A stretch of 64,000 nucleotides of DNA from CAYWFF01 sp964458085. Its GTDB lineage: Bacteria > Patescibacteriota > Microgenomatia > UBA8517. The first letter of the stretch is position 1, and every line of letters starts with the position of its first letter. Shown in pieces: positions 8,544 through 15,460 of this stretch. Below the pieces are notes generated by a model that made no database searches, was not told where the DNA came from, and saw only the letters and a program-made list of their open reading frames with translations. Where the stretch lies: the NCBI GenBank assembly GCA_964458085.1, contig CAYWFF010000001.1:29351-93350 (forward strand), in the 5' to 3' direction. Made by a program: the position numbers and the translations under genes.

Positions 8544-9062
8544 TCAGAATGAGCCTTGCAGCAAGATGTTTTGCGGTTTATTGTCCGGTGTTTTATCCCG
8601 GGACACTATTACCTGAGTAAAACCTGAAAGGTCGAGCGTGTTTTGATAGTCTACAATATACCCTCCCTTGGCAATCTGAAGAGTTCCCATATAGACAACT
8701 TCATACTCGTCCTGGTCTTCTGTTCCTCTTGTTAACCAAGCATGATATGGCTTCCCGTCTGCCGGGTCAGGCAAATCGGCAAGCACCGTACTATCAAAAC
8801 GATTATTTTCATATTTTTTAGTAGCAATAGCAGAACCGTTTCCCCCTGACACATCTTTTAGTTCAGCTTTATCCACATTTTCAGGAAGAGTTACCCTGAA
8901 TCTTTCCTGAATATTTTGTTCTATTCCCTGAACGAAAGGAGAGGGGCTCGGAGTCAGAGAATTTGATACCTGAATTTTGTTGTTATTTACCCGTTGCCAA
9001 AGATACCACCCTGCAGCACCCGCAACTACCAAAAGCACAACTACTATGAGTATCCTTCTCAC
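8544..9062 (-). CDS. Membrane-anchored protein with anti-sigma-K (RskA)-like extracytoplasmic domain
   Basis: About 172 residues: a single N-terminal membrane anchor (RRILIVVVLLVVAGAAGWYLW), a Ser/Pro linker, and a C-terminal domain with the LPDPADGKPYHAWL pattern and repeated strands seen in RskA C-terminal domains. No cytoplasmic zinc-binding anti-sigma helix precedes it, so it is the outer domain only. I chose a GTG start at 9062, with a TATTCT box 7 nt upstream; a start at 9098 would add a Cys-rich stretch before the anchor. Function unknown. Confidence 0.6.
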   Translation of the reverse strand: MRRILIVVVLLVVAGAAGWYLWQRVNNNKIQVSNSLTPSPSPFVQGIEQNIQERFRVTLPENVDKAELKDVSGGNGSAIATKKYENNRFDSTVLADLPDPADGKPYHAWLTRGTEDQDEYEVVYMGTLQIAKGGYIVDYQNTLDLSGFTQVIVSRDKTPDNKPQNILLQGSF

Positions 9063-9163
9063 TAGGCAGAGAATATCATGCTCACAACATGGTGTCAATT
9101 CTGCTCAACCAAAAAAACACATACTGTATATTCCGCATATTTACCGATTTTTTACCGCAAGCC

Positions 9164-9352
9164 TCAGCGAAGTTTCATATAAACACCAAAAAGTGCTAAT
9201 ACAGAAGCTACCAAAAGCCATTGTGTTGAGGCTAGCCAAATATCGGTTCCCATATATCCGATTCCTGACAATACGACTGCAACAGCCGCACCTCCCATTA
9301 AAATTTGAGAAAAATTAGACATATCACCACCTGTTTCCTTCTTTTTTGCCAT
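9164..9352 (-). CDS. Small two-helix membrane protein in iron operon
   Basis: A 62-residue protein with two hydrophobic segments (about residues 15-33 and 40-58) and a basic C-terminal end. A near-perfect Shine-Dalgarno sequence (AAGGAGGTGA, about 8 nt before the ATG at 9352) strongly supports translation. It is the last gene of the row VIT1-like, ferritin-like, small protein. I do not recognise a family. Confidence 0.75.
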   Translation of the reverse strand: MAKKKETGGDMSNFSQILMGGAAVAVVLSGIGYMGTDIWLASTQWLLVASVLALFGVYMKLR

Positions 9353-9381
9353 TTATATCACCTCCTTTACAAATACCCTTA

Positions 9382-9708
9382 TTAAGACTCGCTAGAGTGT
9401 TCCCACTTTTCTGCGTTTTCTAAAATATCACCTTTTTTAAAGAGTATTGCAGAAAGTACCTCTTCCCACTTTGGAAGTTTTCGTATTACCCATGCCAGGT
9501 CTATTGCAAAATGTTCCATTTCTTCTTCCTGTGCGTGGCGCATAATTTCTGCAACCTCCTTGTCTTTTGTTGCAGCAATCCGCTGTTCATACCATGAAAT
9601 CGCTTCTGCTTCTTCTGTTAGGGAAGTTATAATCCGTGCAAAATCCCTGGTTTTGTCGTCCATTTCTTCCGCCGGTTCATGATACTGGTTAAATCCCATA
9701 CTGCTCAC
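9382..9708 (-). CDS. Encapsulated-ferritin-like (EncFtn) protein
   Basis: A 108-residue two-helix ferritin-like protein. It matches the EncFtn pattern: YHEPAEEM at the N-terminus, a first helix with EEAEAISWYEQRI, and a second with EEEMEHFAIDLAWVIRK, giving the Glu and the ExxH expected to build the shared ferroxidase site across a dimer. EncFtn proteins oxidise Fe(II) and are usually packed inside encapsulin shells through a C-terminal targeting peptide. No encapsulin is in this window and the C-terminus (NAEKWEHSSES) does not show a clear targeting motif. A strong SD precedes the ATG, 3 bp after the transporter gene. Confidence 0.8.
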   Translation of the reverse strand: MSSMGFNQYHEPAEEMDDKTRDFARIITSLTEEAEAISWYEQRIAATKDKEVAEIMRHAQEEEMEHFAIDLAWVIRKLPKWEEVLSAILFKKGDILENAEKWEHSSES

Positions 9709-9711
9709 CTC

Positions 9712-10239
9712 CTAGCTTAAGACATAAGTTTGTAAGAAATATCCTAAAGAATATGATACAAACGACGCAAATCCGCCGACAAATAAAGTTTCAAAACCGC
9801 TATGGATTTTATTTTTTCCCGTGTAGTTTGCCCTAAGCACTCCAACATAGAAAAGGGAGATCATAACGAAAATAAATGAGTACATGAATGTAGACGGAAA
9901 GTTAAAAATATATGGTACTAATGGTATAAGTCCTGCCGTATTAAATGCCGCAAACATAATCGCACCATGTTTAAAAGGAGCGTTAGTCGGCTCATCCCCA
10001 TCACCCGACTTTTCCTCATATTCCAATTCGCTTTTTACCCCCAAATAACTTCCTGAGGCCATTGAAATACTGTCTGCCAAAACATTTGCAAATCCTAAAA
10101 TCAGAACAGTCGTATAAGGCAAGTGAGCACCTGCTGCTCCGGCAATAATTGCAAACGTTGTTACCAACCCGTCACTTGCAGCAAAAACAGCATCACCCAA
10201 AAGGGATGCGCGCTCATGGAGTTTTGAAAGTCTGGGCAT
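9712..10239 (-). CDS. VIT1/CCC1 family Fe/Mn transporter, short
   Basis: A 175-residue membrane protein of the vacuolar iron transporter family, which exchanges Fe(II) or Mn(II) for protons. The family start is clear: DGLVTTFAIIAGAAGA in helix 1 and NVLADSISMASGSYLG in helix 2. The cytoplasmic metal-binding region is reduced to a short acidic loop (EEKSGDGDEP), and the protein is shorter than the usual 230 residues. It is the first gene of an operon with the EncFtn-like protein, which points to import or export of iron matched to oxidation. Confidence 0.85.
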   Translation of the reverse strand: MPRLSKLHERASLLGDAVFAASDGLVTTFAIIAGAAGAHLPYTTVLILGFANVLADSISMASGSYLGVKSELEYEEKSGDGDEPTNAPFKHGAIMFAAFNTAGLIPLVPYIFNFPSTFMYSFIFVMISLFYVGVLRANYTGKNKIHSGFETLFVGGFASFVSYSLGYFLQTYVLS

Positions 10240-10299
10240 TCATTCATCTTAGCTTTCAAATGTTCTACTTGTAAATAGCCTAAGGATTGTAATATGATG

Positions 10300-10400
10300 A
10301 CTCAGGTTGTGTTCAAGGAATACGGTCAAATCCGTAGCTGTACCGCAACTGTAACCTTTCGATTTTCGAAGGGAAGCCAGAAAACTAACAACCGCTGCCA
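10300..10400 (+). ncRNA. Cobalamin riboswitch-like leader 1
   Basis: The conserved core of cobalamin riboswitches is present: AATCCGTAGCTGTACCGCAA with CTGTAA following, a CCTTTCG-GATTTT-CGAAGG hairpin, and GAAGCCAG. The closing stem GGTTGT (10305-10310) pairs with ACAACC (10388-10393). It ends 40 nt before the ATG of the DUF4430 gene, and an ATCCCGAGTAGGA block just before the start is shared with leader 2 and contains the ribosome site. Control of translation initiation is likely. Confidence 0.85.
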
Positions 10401-10438
10401 AATTTATATTGCTTTTGGCGTATCCCGAGTAGGAAAAT

Positions 10439-10879
10439 ATGAAAAAGATAATAATTATCCTTCTAGCACTCTCCTCTTTAGTTGTTGCTTTATTTGTATG
10501 GCAAAATCTCACCATAAAAAACTCCCCAGTCGGAACTAATTCCCAAGTATCAAATATGCCCGATACTAATACTCTATCGGCTAGCGTCTTAATTGATTAC
10601 GGAGACACCCAAAGCCCAGAGTACCCCCTTAACTTGGCTGAAACCACAAATGCTTTTGATGCGCTCCTGTTTGCGGCAGAAAAAGAAGGTAAAGAAATAA
10701 AAAGTACACAATATGATTTTGGGGTCTTTATTGAAACAGTCGGCAGTATGGAAAGCTCAGCCGAAAAAGCCTGGATTTATTTTGTGAATGGCAACTCCGG
10801 TCAAGTTGCAGCTGATCAATATGAATTAAATGAAGGCGACAAGATAGAGTGGAAATTCATAGCACCCACGGACAATTAA
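10439..10879 (+). CDS. DUF4430 (transcobalamin C-terminal-like) anchored protein
   Basis: A 146-residue exported protein with an N-terminal anchor (about residues 3-20) and a DUF4430-type domain, the fold of the C-terminal domain of intrinsic factor and transcobalamin. Supporting features are the TTNAFDALLFAAEKE start helix and the closing GDKIEWKF strand typical of the family. Its mRNA begins with a cobalamin riboswitch-like leader, and an ECF S-component-like gene follows after 7 bp. The simplest reading is an extracellular B12-binding protein that feeds the membrane component. No lipobox Cys is visible. Confidence 0.82.
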   Translation: MKKIIIILLALSSLVVALFVWQNLTIKNSPVGTNSQVSNMPDTNTLSASVLIDYGDTQSPEYPLNLAETTNAFDALLFAAEKEGKEIKSTQYDFGVFIETVGSMESSAEKAWIYFVNGNSGQVAADQYELNEGDKIEWKFIAPTDN

Positions 10880-10886
10880 CTTAAAA

Positions 10887-11513
10887 ATGAAAAGATCCCA
10901 AACTTACACACCCTTTGCGAAACGCCTTGTAATTGGTCTTTTTGTTATTGCTTTTTTAGAACGAGTAATATTTGATCTGGGTGCGAATGTTGAACTTGTT
11001 ACGGCTGCTTTCATACTTGGTAGTGCTTACTTGGGAAGAAATCAGGTTTTATGGTTAGTTTTGGTTCTTATGGTTTCCACAGACCTTTTACTGGGAAACA
11101 CAAATATATTTCTTTTTACCTGGAGCGGTTTTCTCGTTCCGGCATTTTTTGCTGGAGGCTTAACTAAAAAACTTATGAGGTTTATCAAACACTCCAAAGT
11201 CCGCTTTCCCAATAAATTACTGAAGGGTATAGCACTCACTTCCCTAGGATTAACTTCCAATCTCTTTTTCTTCTTTTGGACTAATTTTGGAGTATGGCTT
11301 TTGGACTCTTACGGCATGTATGCAAATGATTTCGAAGGGCTTATGCTTTGTCTTATAAACGGCCTGCCCTTCTTGCGCTCACAAATACTAAGTACTCTTA
11401 TCTTTATTCCCGTTTTCGCTATAGCAGTAGAAATCTCCACTCTTCCTGTCTTCAAACTATTGACCAATAAATTGCTGTTTTCCAATAATTTCAAAGTTCT
11501 GGTCAAAAATTAG
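10887..11513 (+). CDS. ECF transporter S-component-like membrane protein (probable cobalamin uptake)
   Basis: A 208-residue membrane protein with about six hydrophobic segments. The arrangement, including the LVLMVSTDLLLGN and TWSGFLVPAFFAGGLTKKL segments, resembles S-components of energy-coupling factor transporters (DUF6580-like). It lies 7 bp after the DUF4430 gene and is therefore under the same riboswitch. The ATPase and T-component would have to be encoded elsewhere. Specificity for cobalamin is inferred only from the riboswitch and the neighbour. Its TAG stop overlaps the first bases of the second riboswitch stem. Confidence 0.72.
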   Translation: MKRSQTYTPFAKRLVIGLFVIAFLERVIFDLGANVELVTAAFILGSAYLGRNQVLWLVLVLMVSTDLLLGNTNIFLFTWSGFLVPAFFAGGLTKKLMRFIKHSKVRFPNKLLKGIALTSLGLTSNLFFFFWTNFGVWLLDSYGMYANDFEGLMLCLINGLPFLRSQILSTLIFIPVFAIAVEISTLPVFKLLTNKLLFSNNFKVLVKN

Positions 11514-11615
11514 AGAGATTGTGTTTAAGGAACTACGGTGTAAATCCGTGACTGTGCCGCAACTGTAACCCTTCGATTTTCGAAGGGAAGTCAGAAAACT
11601 AACAATTCTCTTCGT
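11513..11615 (+). ncRNA. Cobalamin riboswitch-like leader 2
   Basis: A second copy of the same fold: AAATCCGTGACTGTGCCGCA with ACTGTAA following, a CCCTTCG-ATTTT-CGAAGGG hairpin and GAAGTCAG. The closing stem here is GAGAGATTGT (11513-11522) with ACAATTCTCT (11602-11611, one bulge), different in sequence from leader 1 but able to pair, which is covariation support. ATCCCGAGCAGGA precedes the ATG at 11643 as in leader 1. Confidence 0.85.
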
Positions 11616-11642
11616 ATATAAGCAACCATCCCGAGCAGGAAC

Positions 11643-12467
11643 ATGACGTACAGCGAACACAAAGAACTCCCTCATATTACTACCTGCCGTTTTTTGGAAA
11701 CTTGGCAAGGCATAAATCCCAACCGTTTAATCGCCGAACTAATATCAGTAAACAATGAAACACATAGGAATCCTGACCCTTATCATTTCAGTTTGAGACA
11801 GGGAAAATTGATAGATCCCGAAACTGGAAAACCTATAACTGATTTTATTTCTGATGGGGTTGAGTTAGAGGTAGTTTTAAAATTACAGGATTGGGCTAAC
11901 AAAAAAGATGCAGGCCTCGCCTATTGGGTAAGCCCGAGACTTGTGGATGTATATCCAAGTGAAAAGTTAATCATTCACAGAATCGCATATACTCTGACCG
12001 GCGAAAAAATTGTTTTGAATAGTGCAATTCTTTTTGAAGCAGAACTTGATAACCCCGAAACTCTTAGGGATACACTTTTTGAATCAGATGATACAGAAGA
12101 AAATATTCTTAAGTTATTGGCTTGGGTTCAGGAAGTGTCAGGAGAAGCAGTGAATTTAACTTCTCACAAAACACATAAAGACCAGGCTCAGTACTTTGCC
12201 AAACAAATCATAAATGGGGTGGATCATTCCCAGATTATTCAAGAAATGCTTCAAACAGGATTTTTAGGTGAATTCTCAATCAGTTGTAAGACGGTAAATA
12301 ACCCAGCCAGTTTTTCAAATTATATTCTCTCCCGAGCTGCAATAAATTCTATCGAGACTAGTGAAGGAAAGTATGTAGAAAAATGTGGCAATTGCGGAAA
12401 AGAAATTAAAGCAGTTATCAGAAAAGGCTATAAATGCAGCTGCGGAGGTGTATATGAGGGCTGCTAA
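11643..12467 (+). CDS. Unknown B12-controlled protein with C-terminal zinc ribbon
   Basis: A 274-residue soluble protein that I do not recognise. The C-terminal 30 residues form a zinc ribbon (CGNCGKEIK ... CSCGGVYEGC). The central part has WVSPRLVDVYPSEKL (about residue 100) followed by beta-rich sequence, then helices around residues 150-230. There is no signal peptide or membrane segment. It has its own cobalamin riboswitch-like leader, so it is expected to be made when B12 is scarce. Roles such as cobalamin salvage, a B12-independent bypass or a regulator are possible; the sequence does not decide. Confidence 0.8.
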   Translation: MTYSEHKELPHITTCRFLETWQGINPNRLIAELISVNNETHRNPDPYHFSLRQGKLIDPETGKPITDFISDGVELEVVLKLQDWANKKDAGLAYWVSPRLVDVYPSEKLIIHRIAYTLTGEKIVLNSAILFEAELDNPETLRDTLFESDDTEENILKLLAWVQEVSGEAVNLTSHKTHKDQAQYFAKQIINGVDHSQIIQEMLQTGFLGEFSISCKTVNNPASFSNYILSRAAINSIETSEGKYVEKCGNCGKEIKAVIRKGYKCSCGGVYEGC

Positions 12468-12496
12468 TCAATCTGGATTACACCAACCCGCCCTGG

Positions 12497-12502
12497 TATA
12501 AT
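12497..12502 (+). promoter_or_regulatory. Extended -10 promoter (TGGTATAAT) ahead of tRNA-Asn
   Basis: TATAAT preceded by TG-G lies 110 bp before tRNA-Asn and just after the zinc-ribbon gene. The same TGGTATAAT form occurs at 18282, 31690 and (reverse strand) 59865. Confidence 0.55.
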
Positions 12503-12611
12503 ACCTTTGCAAATTCAATTTGCACGCACATTAAATTTAAGCATTAAGCATAAAAGTTGTAAGCAATAAATTCTAAAATCTGACAGCAATTTGCTAATTG
12601 CTTTTTAACAA

Positions 12612-12924
12612 TCCCCGGTAGCTCAGTGGTAGAGCAGGAAGCTGTGAAGTGACGCAGCCTTCAACAGAGATGTTGAAGAGAAAATTGGGTGAATTGCGGG
12701 AAGCCTAAAGCTAAAGCTAAGGTAATCCGCAGCCAAGACCTATTTGATATTATCAAACAGGTAAGGTTCAGAGACTAGGTGATTACACCCAGAGTCGAGT
12801 CTGACTCGACGAGAGCGCCCAACACCCTACCCTTTTAGGAAGGGTGATGAGATAGTCCACGCTATATGGAAACATATGGATCAGTGTAACTTCAAGGTCG
12901 TAGGTTCGAGCCCTACCCGGGGAG
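12612..12924 (+). tRNA. tRNA-Asn(GTT) split by a group I intron
   Basis: Exons are 12612-12645 and 12887-12924. Joined, they give a full cloverleaf: acceptor TCCCCGG/CCGGGGA, D-arm GCTC...GAGC, anticodon loop CTGTTAA with anticodon GTT, T-arm GTAGG/CCTAC, discriminator G. CCA is not encoded. The top pair of the anticodon stem is a G-A mismatch. The splice site after the U of GCTGT, between anticodon positions 35 and 36, fixes the identity; an unspliced reading would wrongly suggest GTG (His). Confidence 0.9.
12646..12886 (+). ncRNA. Group I intron in tRNA-Asn
   Basis: A 241-nt self-splicing-type intron without an ORF. The exon end GCTGT pairs with GCAGC in the intron (about 12655-12659), ending in the required U-G pair. 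Core elements are visible in order: P (AATTGCGGGAA, from 12692), Q (AATCCGCAGCC, from 12724), R (GTTCAGAGACTA, from 12777) and S (AGATAGTCC, 12850-12858), with GACTA of R pairing TAGTC of S to form P7. The last base is G, as expected. Confidence 0.9.
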
Positions 12925-14415
12925 CACATTAGTACGATATTCTGGCAAAAGCAGTACATCGTAAGGTTTTTTGAGGCGAAAATCGAGTTTTCCGTCTTTC
13001 AAAATAAGGTTCTCACCGAGGTCGAGAATCAAATCACGTTTTTCTTCCTTTGTCCCATTCTCCAATCTTTCTTTAGCTGAAAACGCATTATCGAGATATC
13101 GTGTGCACATTTCCAACCAAGTATCGGCTGAGTAATCATTATCTTCCAACTTTTCTTTGATAGACTTTTTCTCATTGAGAAGTTCTGACTTCTGCTCCAG
13201 AAACTCTTCCTTAGTTAGTTCTTGATCTGCTCTCATCCTGACCAGATACTTAATTCGAGTTTGGATGGCATTATATTGATTCTGTAAATATCTTGCTCGT
13301 TTGGAAAACTTTTCTACTTCTTCTTGGTATTTGGCTTTGAATAACTCAATACCTAATTTCCATGTCTCTTCATCAATCTTGATCTGCACCATGTTTTCGA
13401 GCAGAAGTTTTTCTAATCTTTTGCCTGTTATTGCTTGTTGTTTGCAAATACCTCTTCTGTGAGTGCAATGGTGGTAAGTATAGACAACTGTTCTGTTGGT
13501 ACGTTTGAAATACTTTGTTTTGACTGTTGTTGTGATTTGGCAGCCACAATCGCCACAAGTAATCAATCCGTTATAGGTATGCTCCCATACTTTCAATTTA
13601 GGCCGAGAACGGAGTTGTAATGCCATTTGCACATCCTCAAACAACTTCTTGGTTATTAGTGGTTCATACGTACCTTCAAACAACTCGCCATTATGGTGGA
13701 AGTATCCATAATAAACTATGCAGTTTAGAATGTTGTGTACATGGCTTTTACTGATTTTCTTACCTCGCTTAGTTCGTAATCCTTTATCGTAAAGATGTTT
13801 GGCAATCTTTGAGAGGGGGTTACCTTCTTTCGCCATTTGAAAAGCCTGTTGAATCAATGGGCCTTCAAACGGATGTGGCCTCATAATTCGTTGTCCTCGA
13901 ATACCAAAGCCTTCATATCCAACTATAGCTGGTCTGGGATACTCACCACGTTCGCACTTATGATTTAGTCCTCGTTTTACGTTTTGACTTAGATTTCTTG
14001 AATACTGATTAGCCATCCCAAAGTGGATTTGCAGAATCAGGTGATCTGATTCCTGTGTATAGACAGAACCAGTTGCTGTTCTAATTTCCTTGAGCACACC
14101 ATCTTGGAGGAGTTGTAAGATCATTCCTCCTTCTTCTGGATTACCACAAAGACGATCTTCTTTCCAACAAAGAAAAGCATTTGCTTTTCCAGTCTTTATC
14201 AACTGGATTGCCTTATCAAAGTCTGGTCTGTTGTGAGGCTTGAAAGCTGATCTACTCTCAGAGAATCGGTATTTGACTCTGAGTCCTTCTCGTTTTTCAA
14301 CCTTTACATTTTCAGCATGTTGATCTTTGAGAGAAGCTACTTGTCGCTCTTTCGCTTCGGACGATTTGCGACCATATTCTATATGCACAATTTCATTATC
14401 TATACTCATATTCAT
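12913..14415 (-). CDS. Large serine recombinase 1 (ends inside tRNA-Asn)
   Basis: A 500-residue site-specific recombinase. The catalytic Ser is in EYGRKSSE near the N-terminus, followed by the resolvase core (CWKEDRLCGNPEEGG for the usual DRLxR region), the 'recombinase' domain around residues 160-260, a zinc ribbon (CGDCG ... HHCTHRRGIC) and a coiled-coil C-terminus. The last residues NVLPG and the TAG stop are encoded by the antisense of the tRNA-Asn 3' end (12913-12924), so one end of the element coincides with the tRNA. It is last in a four-gene leftward operon. It probably catalyses integration and excision of the island. Confidence 0.9.
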   Translation of the reverse strand: MNMSIDNEIVHIEYGRKSSEAKERQVASLKDQHAENVKVEKREGLRVKYRFSESRSAFKPHNRPDFDKAIQLIKTGKANAFLCWKEDRLCGNPEEGGMILQLLQDGVLKEIRTATGSVYTQESDHLILQIHFGMANQYSRNLSQNVKRGLNHKCERGEYPRPAIVGYEGFGIRGQRIMRPHPFEGPLIQQAFQMAKEGNPLSKIAKHLYDKGLRTKRGKKISKSHVHNILNCIVYYGYFHHNGELFEGTYEPLITKKLFEDVQMALQLRSRPKLKVWEHTYNGLITCGDCGCQITTTVKTKYFKRTNRTVVYTYHHCTHRRGICKQQAITGKRLEKLLLENMVQIKIDEETWKLGIELFKAKYQEEVEKFSKRARYLQNQYNAIQTRIKYLVRMRADQELTKEEFLEQKSELLNEKKSIKEKLEDNDYSADTWLEMCTRYLDNAFSAKERLENGTKEEKRDLILDLGENLILKDGKLDFRLKKPYDVLLLPEYRTNVLPG

Positions 14416-14447
14416 CTACTTATAATTTTAGCAAAGTAACAGCCTCA

Positions 14448-14996
14448 TTACAGTGATGGTTCCTCCTTATTACTCTCTCCTAAACTCTCCTCTATATCTC
14501 TAATATCTTCCTCAGATAAACCCAATTCACCCATAGAAGGAAAATTAGAGCTTTGAGGGCTGTTTTGAGATGACTTCCTTTGCATTTCTGCAATAAAATA
14601 ATCCTCTTTTTCAATTTGTGTATGCAAGGTTGCAAATAATTCTTTCATTATTGATTCAGGGAACTTAGCAAAGATTTTGATCCACTCTTTTTCAAAAGCA
14701 TAATAATTGGTAATGATGGTCAGTCCATTTTTTTCGCTGAGAAGTCCCAATTTGATAAGTTCTTTACGCCTTCTATGAACTGTTGAAATACTACAGTTCC
14801 ACGCTTTGGCTAATACTTGATCGTCACGGATGATTACTCTGTAATTTTCGTGTCTTCGATCAAAATCAGCTTGCATAACAAAGGCAATATAAGCACCTAA
14901 CTGAGTAAAACCAAAATCTGGATGATTGAGAAGGAATTGGACACCTCGAAGAACCGAAATGTATCCGATAAAATTAGGTTTGTATTGAATCTTCAT
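14448..14996 (-). CDS. Winged-helix DNA-binding protein, replication-initiator or regulator-like
   Basis: A 182-residue protein with a clear helix-turn-helix of the winged type at about residues 60-95 (DDQVLAKAWNCSISTVHRRRKELIKLG). The N-terminal part (FTQLGAYIAFVMQAD) and overall layout resemble the helix-turn-helix proteins of plasmid replication and phage (RepA/DnaD-like N-terminus). The C-terminal 50 residues are Ser- and Glu-rich. It lies 32 bp upstream of the recombinase gene and may regulate it or mark the plasmid-like origin of the element. Confidence 0.6.
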   Translation of the reverse strand: MKIQYKPNFIGYISVLRGVQFLLNHPDFGFTQLGAYIAFVMQADFDRRHENYRVIIRDDQVLAKAWNCSISTVHRRRKELIKLGLLSEKNGLTIITNYYAFEKEWIKIFAKFPESIMKELFATLHTQIEKEDYFIAEMQRKSSQNSPQSSNFPSMGELGLSEEDIRDIEESLGESNKEEPSL

Positions 14997-15018
14997 ATCA
15001 ATCTGTCACAAATATCAA

Positions 15019-15264
15019 TTACCTTTCTGCGAACAAGCGATCCTTGAGAAATCGCATGTTCATGCTGTATTGCTTTACAGGCTGTTTGAGTTCTCCAGAA
15101 AAATAGGCACTTGTTATTTCTTCTGACCCTTGTGAATCAAAAACAAACCAGTAGAAGTTTGCTTCTCGCTCAAGTCGAATTAGTTTGATTCCTGCTGTTA
15201 GCAAAGCTGCTGCATGGGCTAAATCCTTAGTAAATGTTTCTTTTGAATTACTGTTTGTTTGCAT
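15019..15264 (-). CDS. Small DUF5659-like protein
   Basis: An 81-residue protein. It matches the short DUF5659 pattern: helix (DLAHAAALLTAGIKLI), strand pair (NFYWFVFD), then AYFSGELKQPVKQYSMNMRFLKDRL, where the YxxG-EL and C-terminal R-LK positions are typical. Such proteins are frequent on mobile elements of CPR bacteria and Gram-positives. It overlaps the upstream gene by 17 bp. Function unknown. Confidence 0.6.
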   Translation of the reverse strand: MQTNSNSKETFTKDLAHAAALLTAGIKLIRLEREANFYWFVFDSQGSEEITSAYFSGELKQPVKQYSMNMRFLKDRLFAER

Positions 15265-15451
15265 ATTCCATCCTCCATCTAAACTTGAATGTATGTTCTA
15301 CAAATGAAACAAGATTCTCAGCAATGGTGATAACTTCTAAATCGGAGAGGGGGCGTTGATACTTTGGCTCGTACATTTTTCTGACTTTCTGTTGCAGTTC
15401 GTCAGTGAGCCATTTCGGAGCAATGATAGTTTTATTTGATTTCTTATTCAT
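15248..15451 (-). CDS. Small hypothetical protein at head of recombinase operon
   Basis: A 67-residue mostly helical basic protein. It opens the leftward operon of recombinase 1 and overlaps the next gene by 17 bp. No domain is recognised. It is divergent from the cargo operon, with only 9 bp between the two candidate start codons. Confidence 0.55.
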   Translation of the reverse strand: MNKKSNKTIIAPKWLTDELQQKVRKMYEPKYQRPLSDLEVITIAENLVSFVEHTFKFRWRMEYANKQ

Positions 15452-15460
15452 CTGTTACCC

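Noticed and set aside
12612..12660. tRNA-His(GTG) from the unspliced reading CTGTGAA
   Set aside because: The 3' half of the tRNA lies 241 nt away, and splicing after the U with a terminal G gives a perfect tRNA-Asn(GTT) loop.
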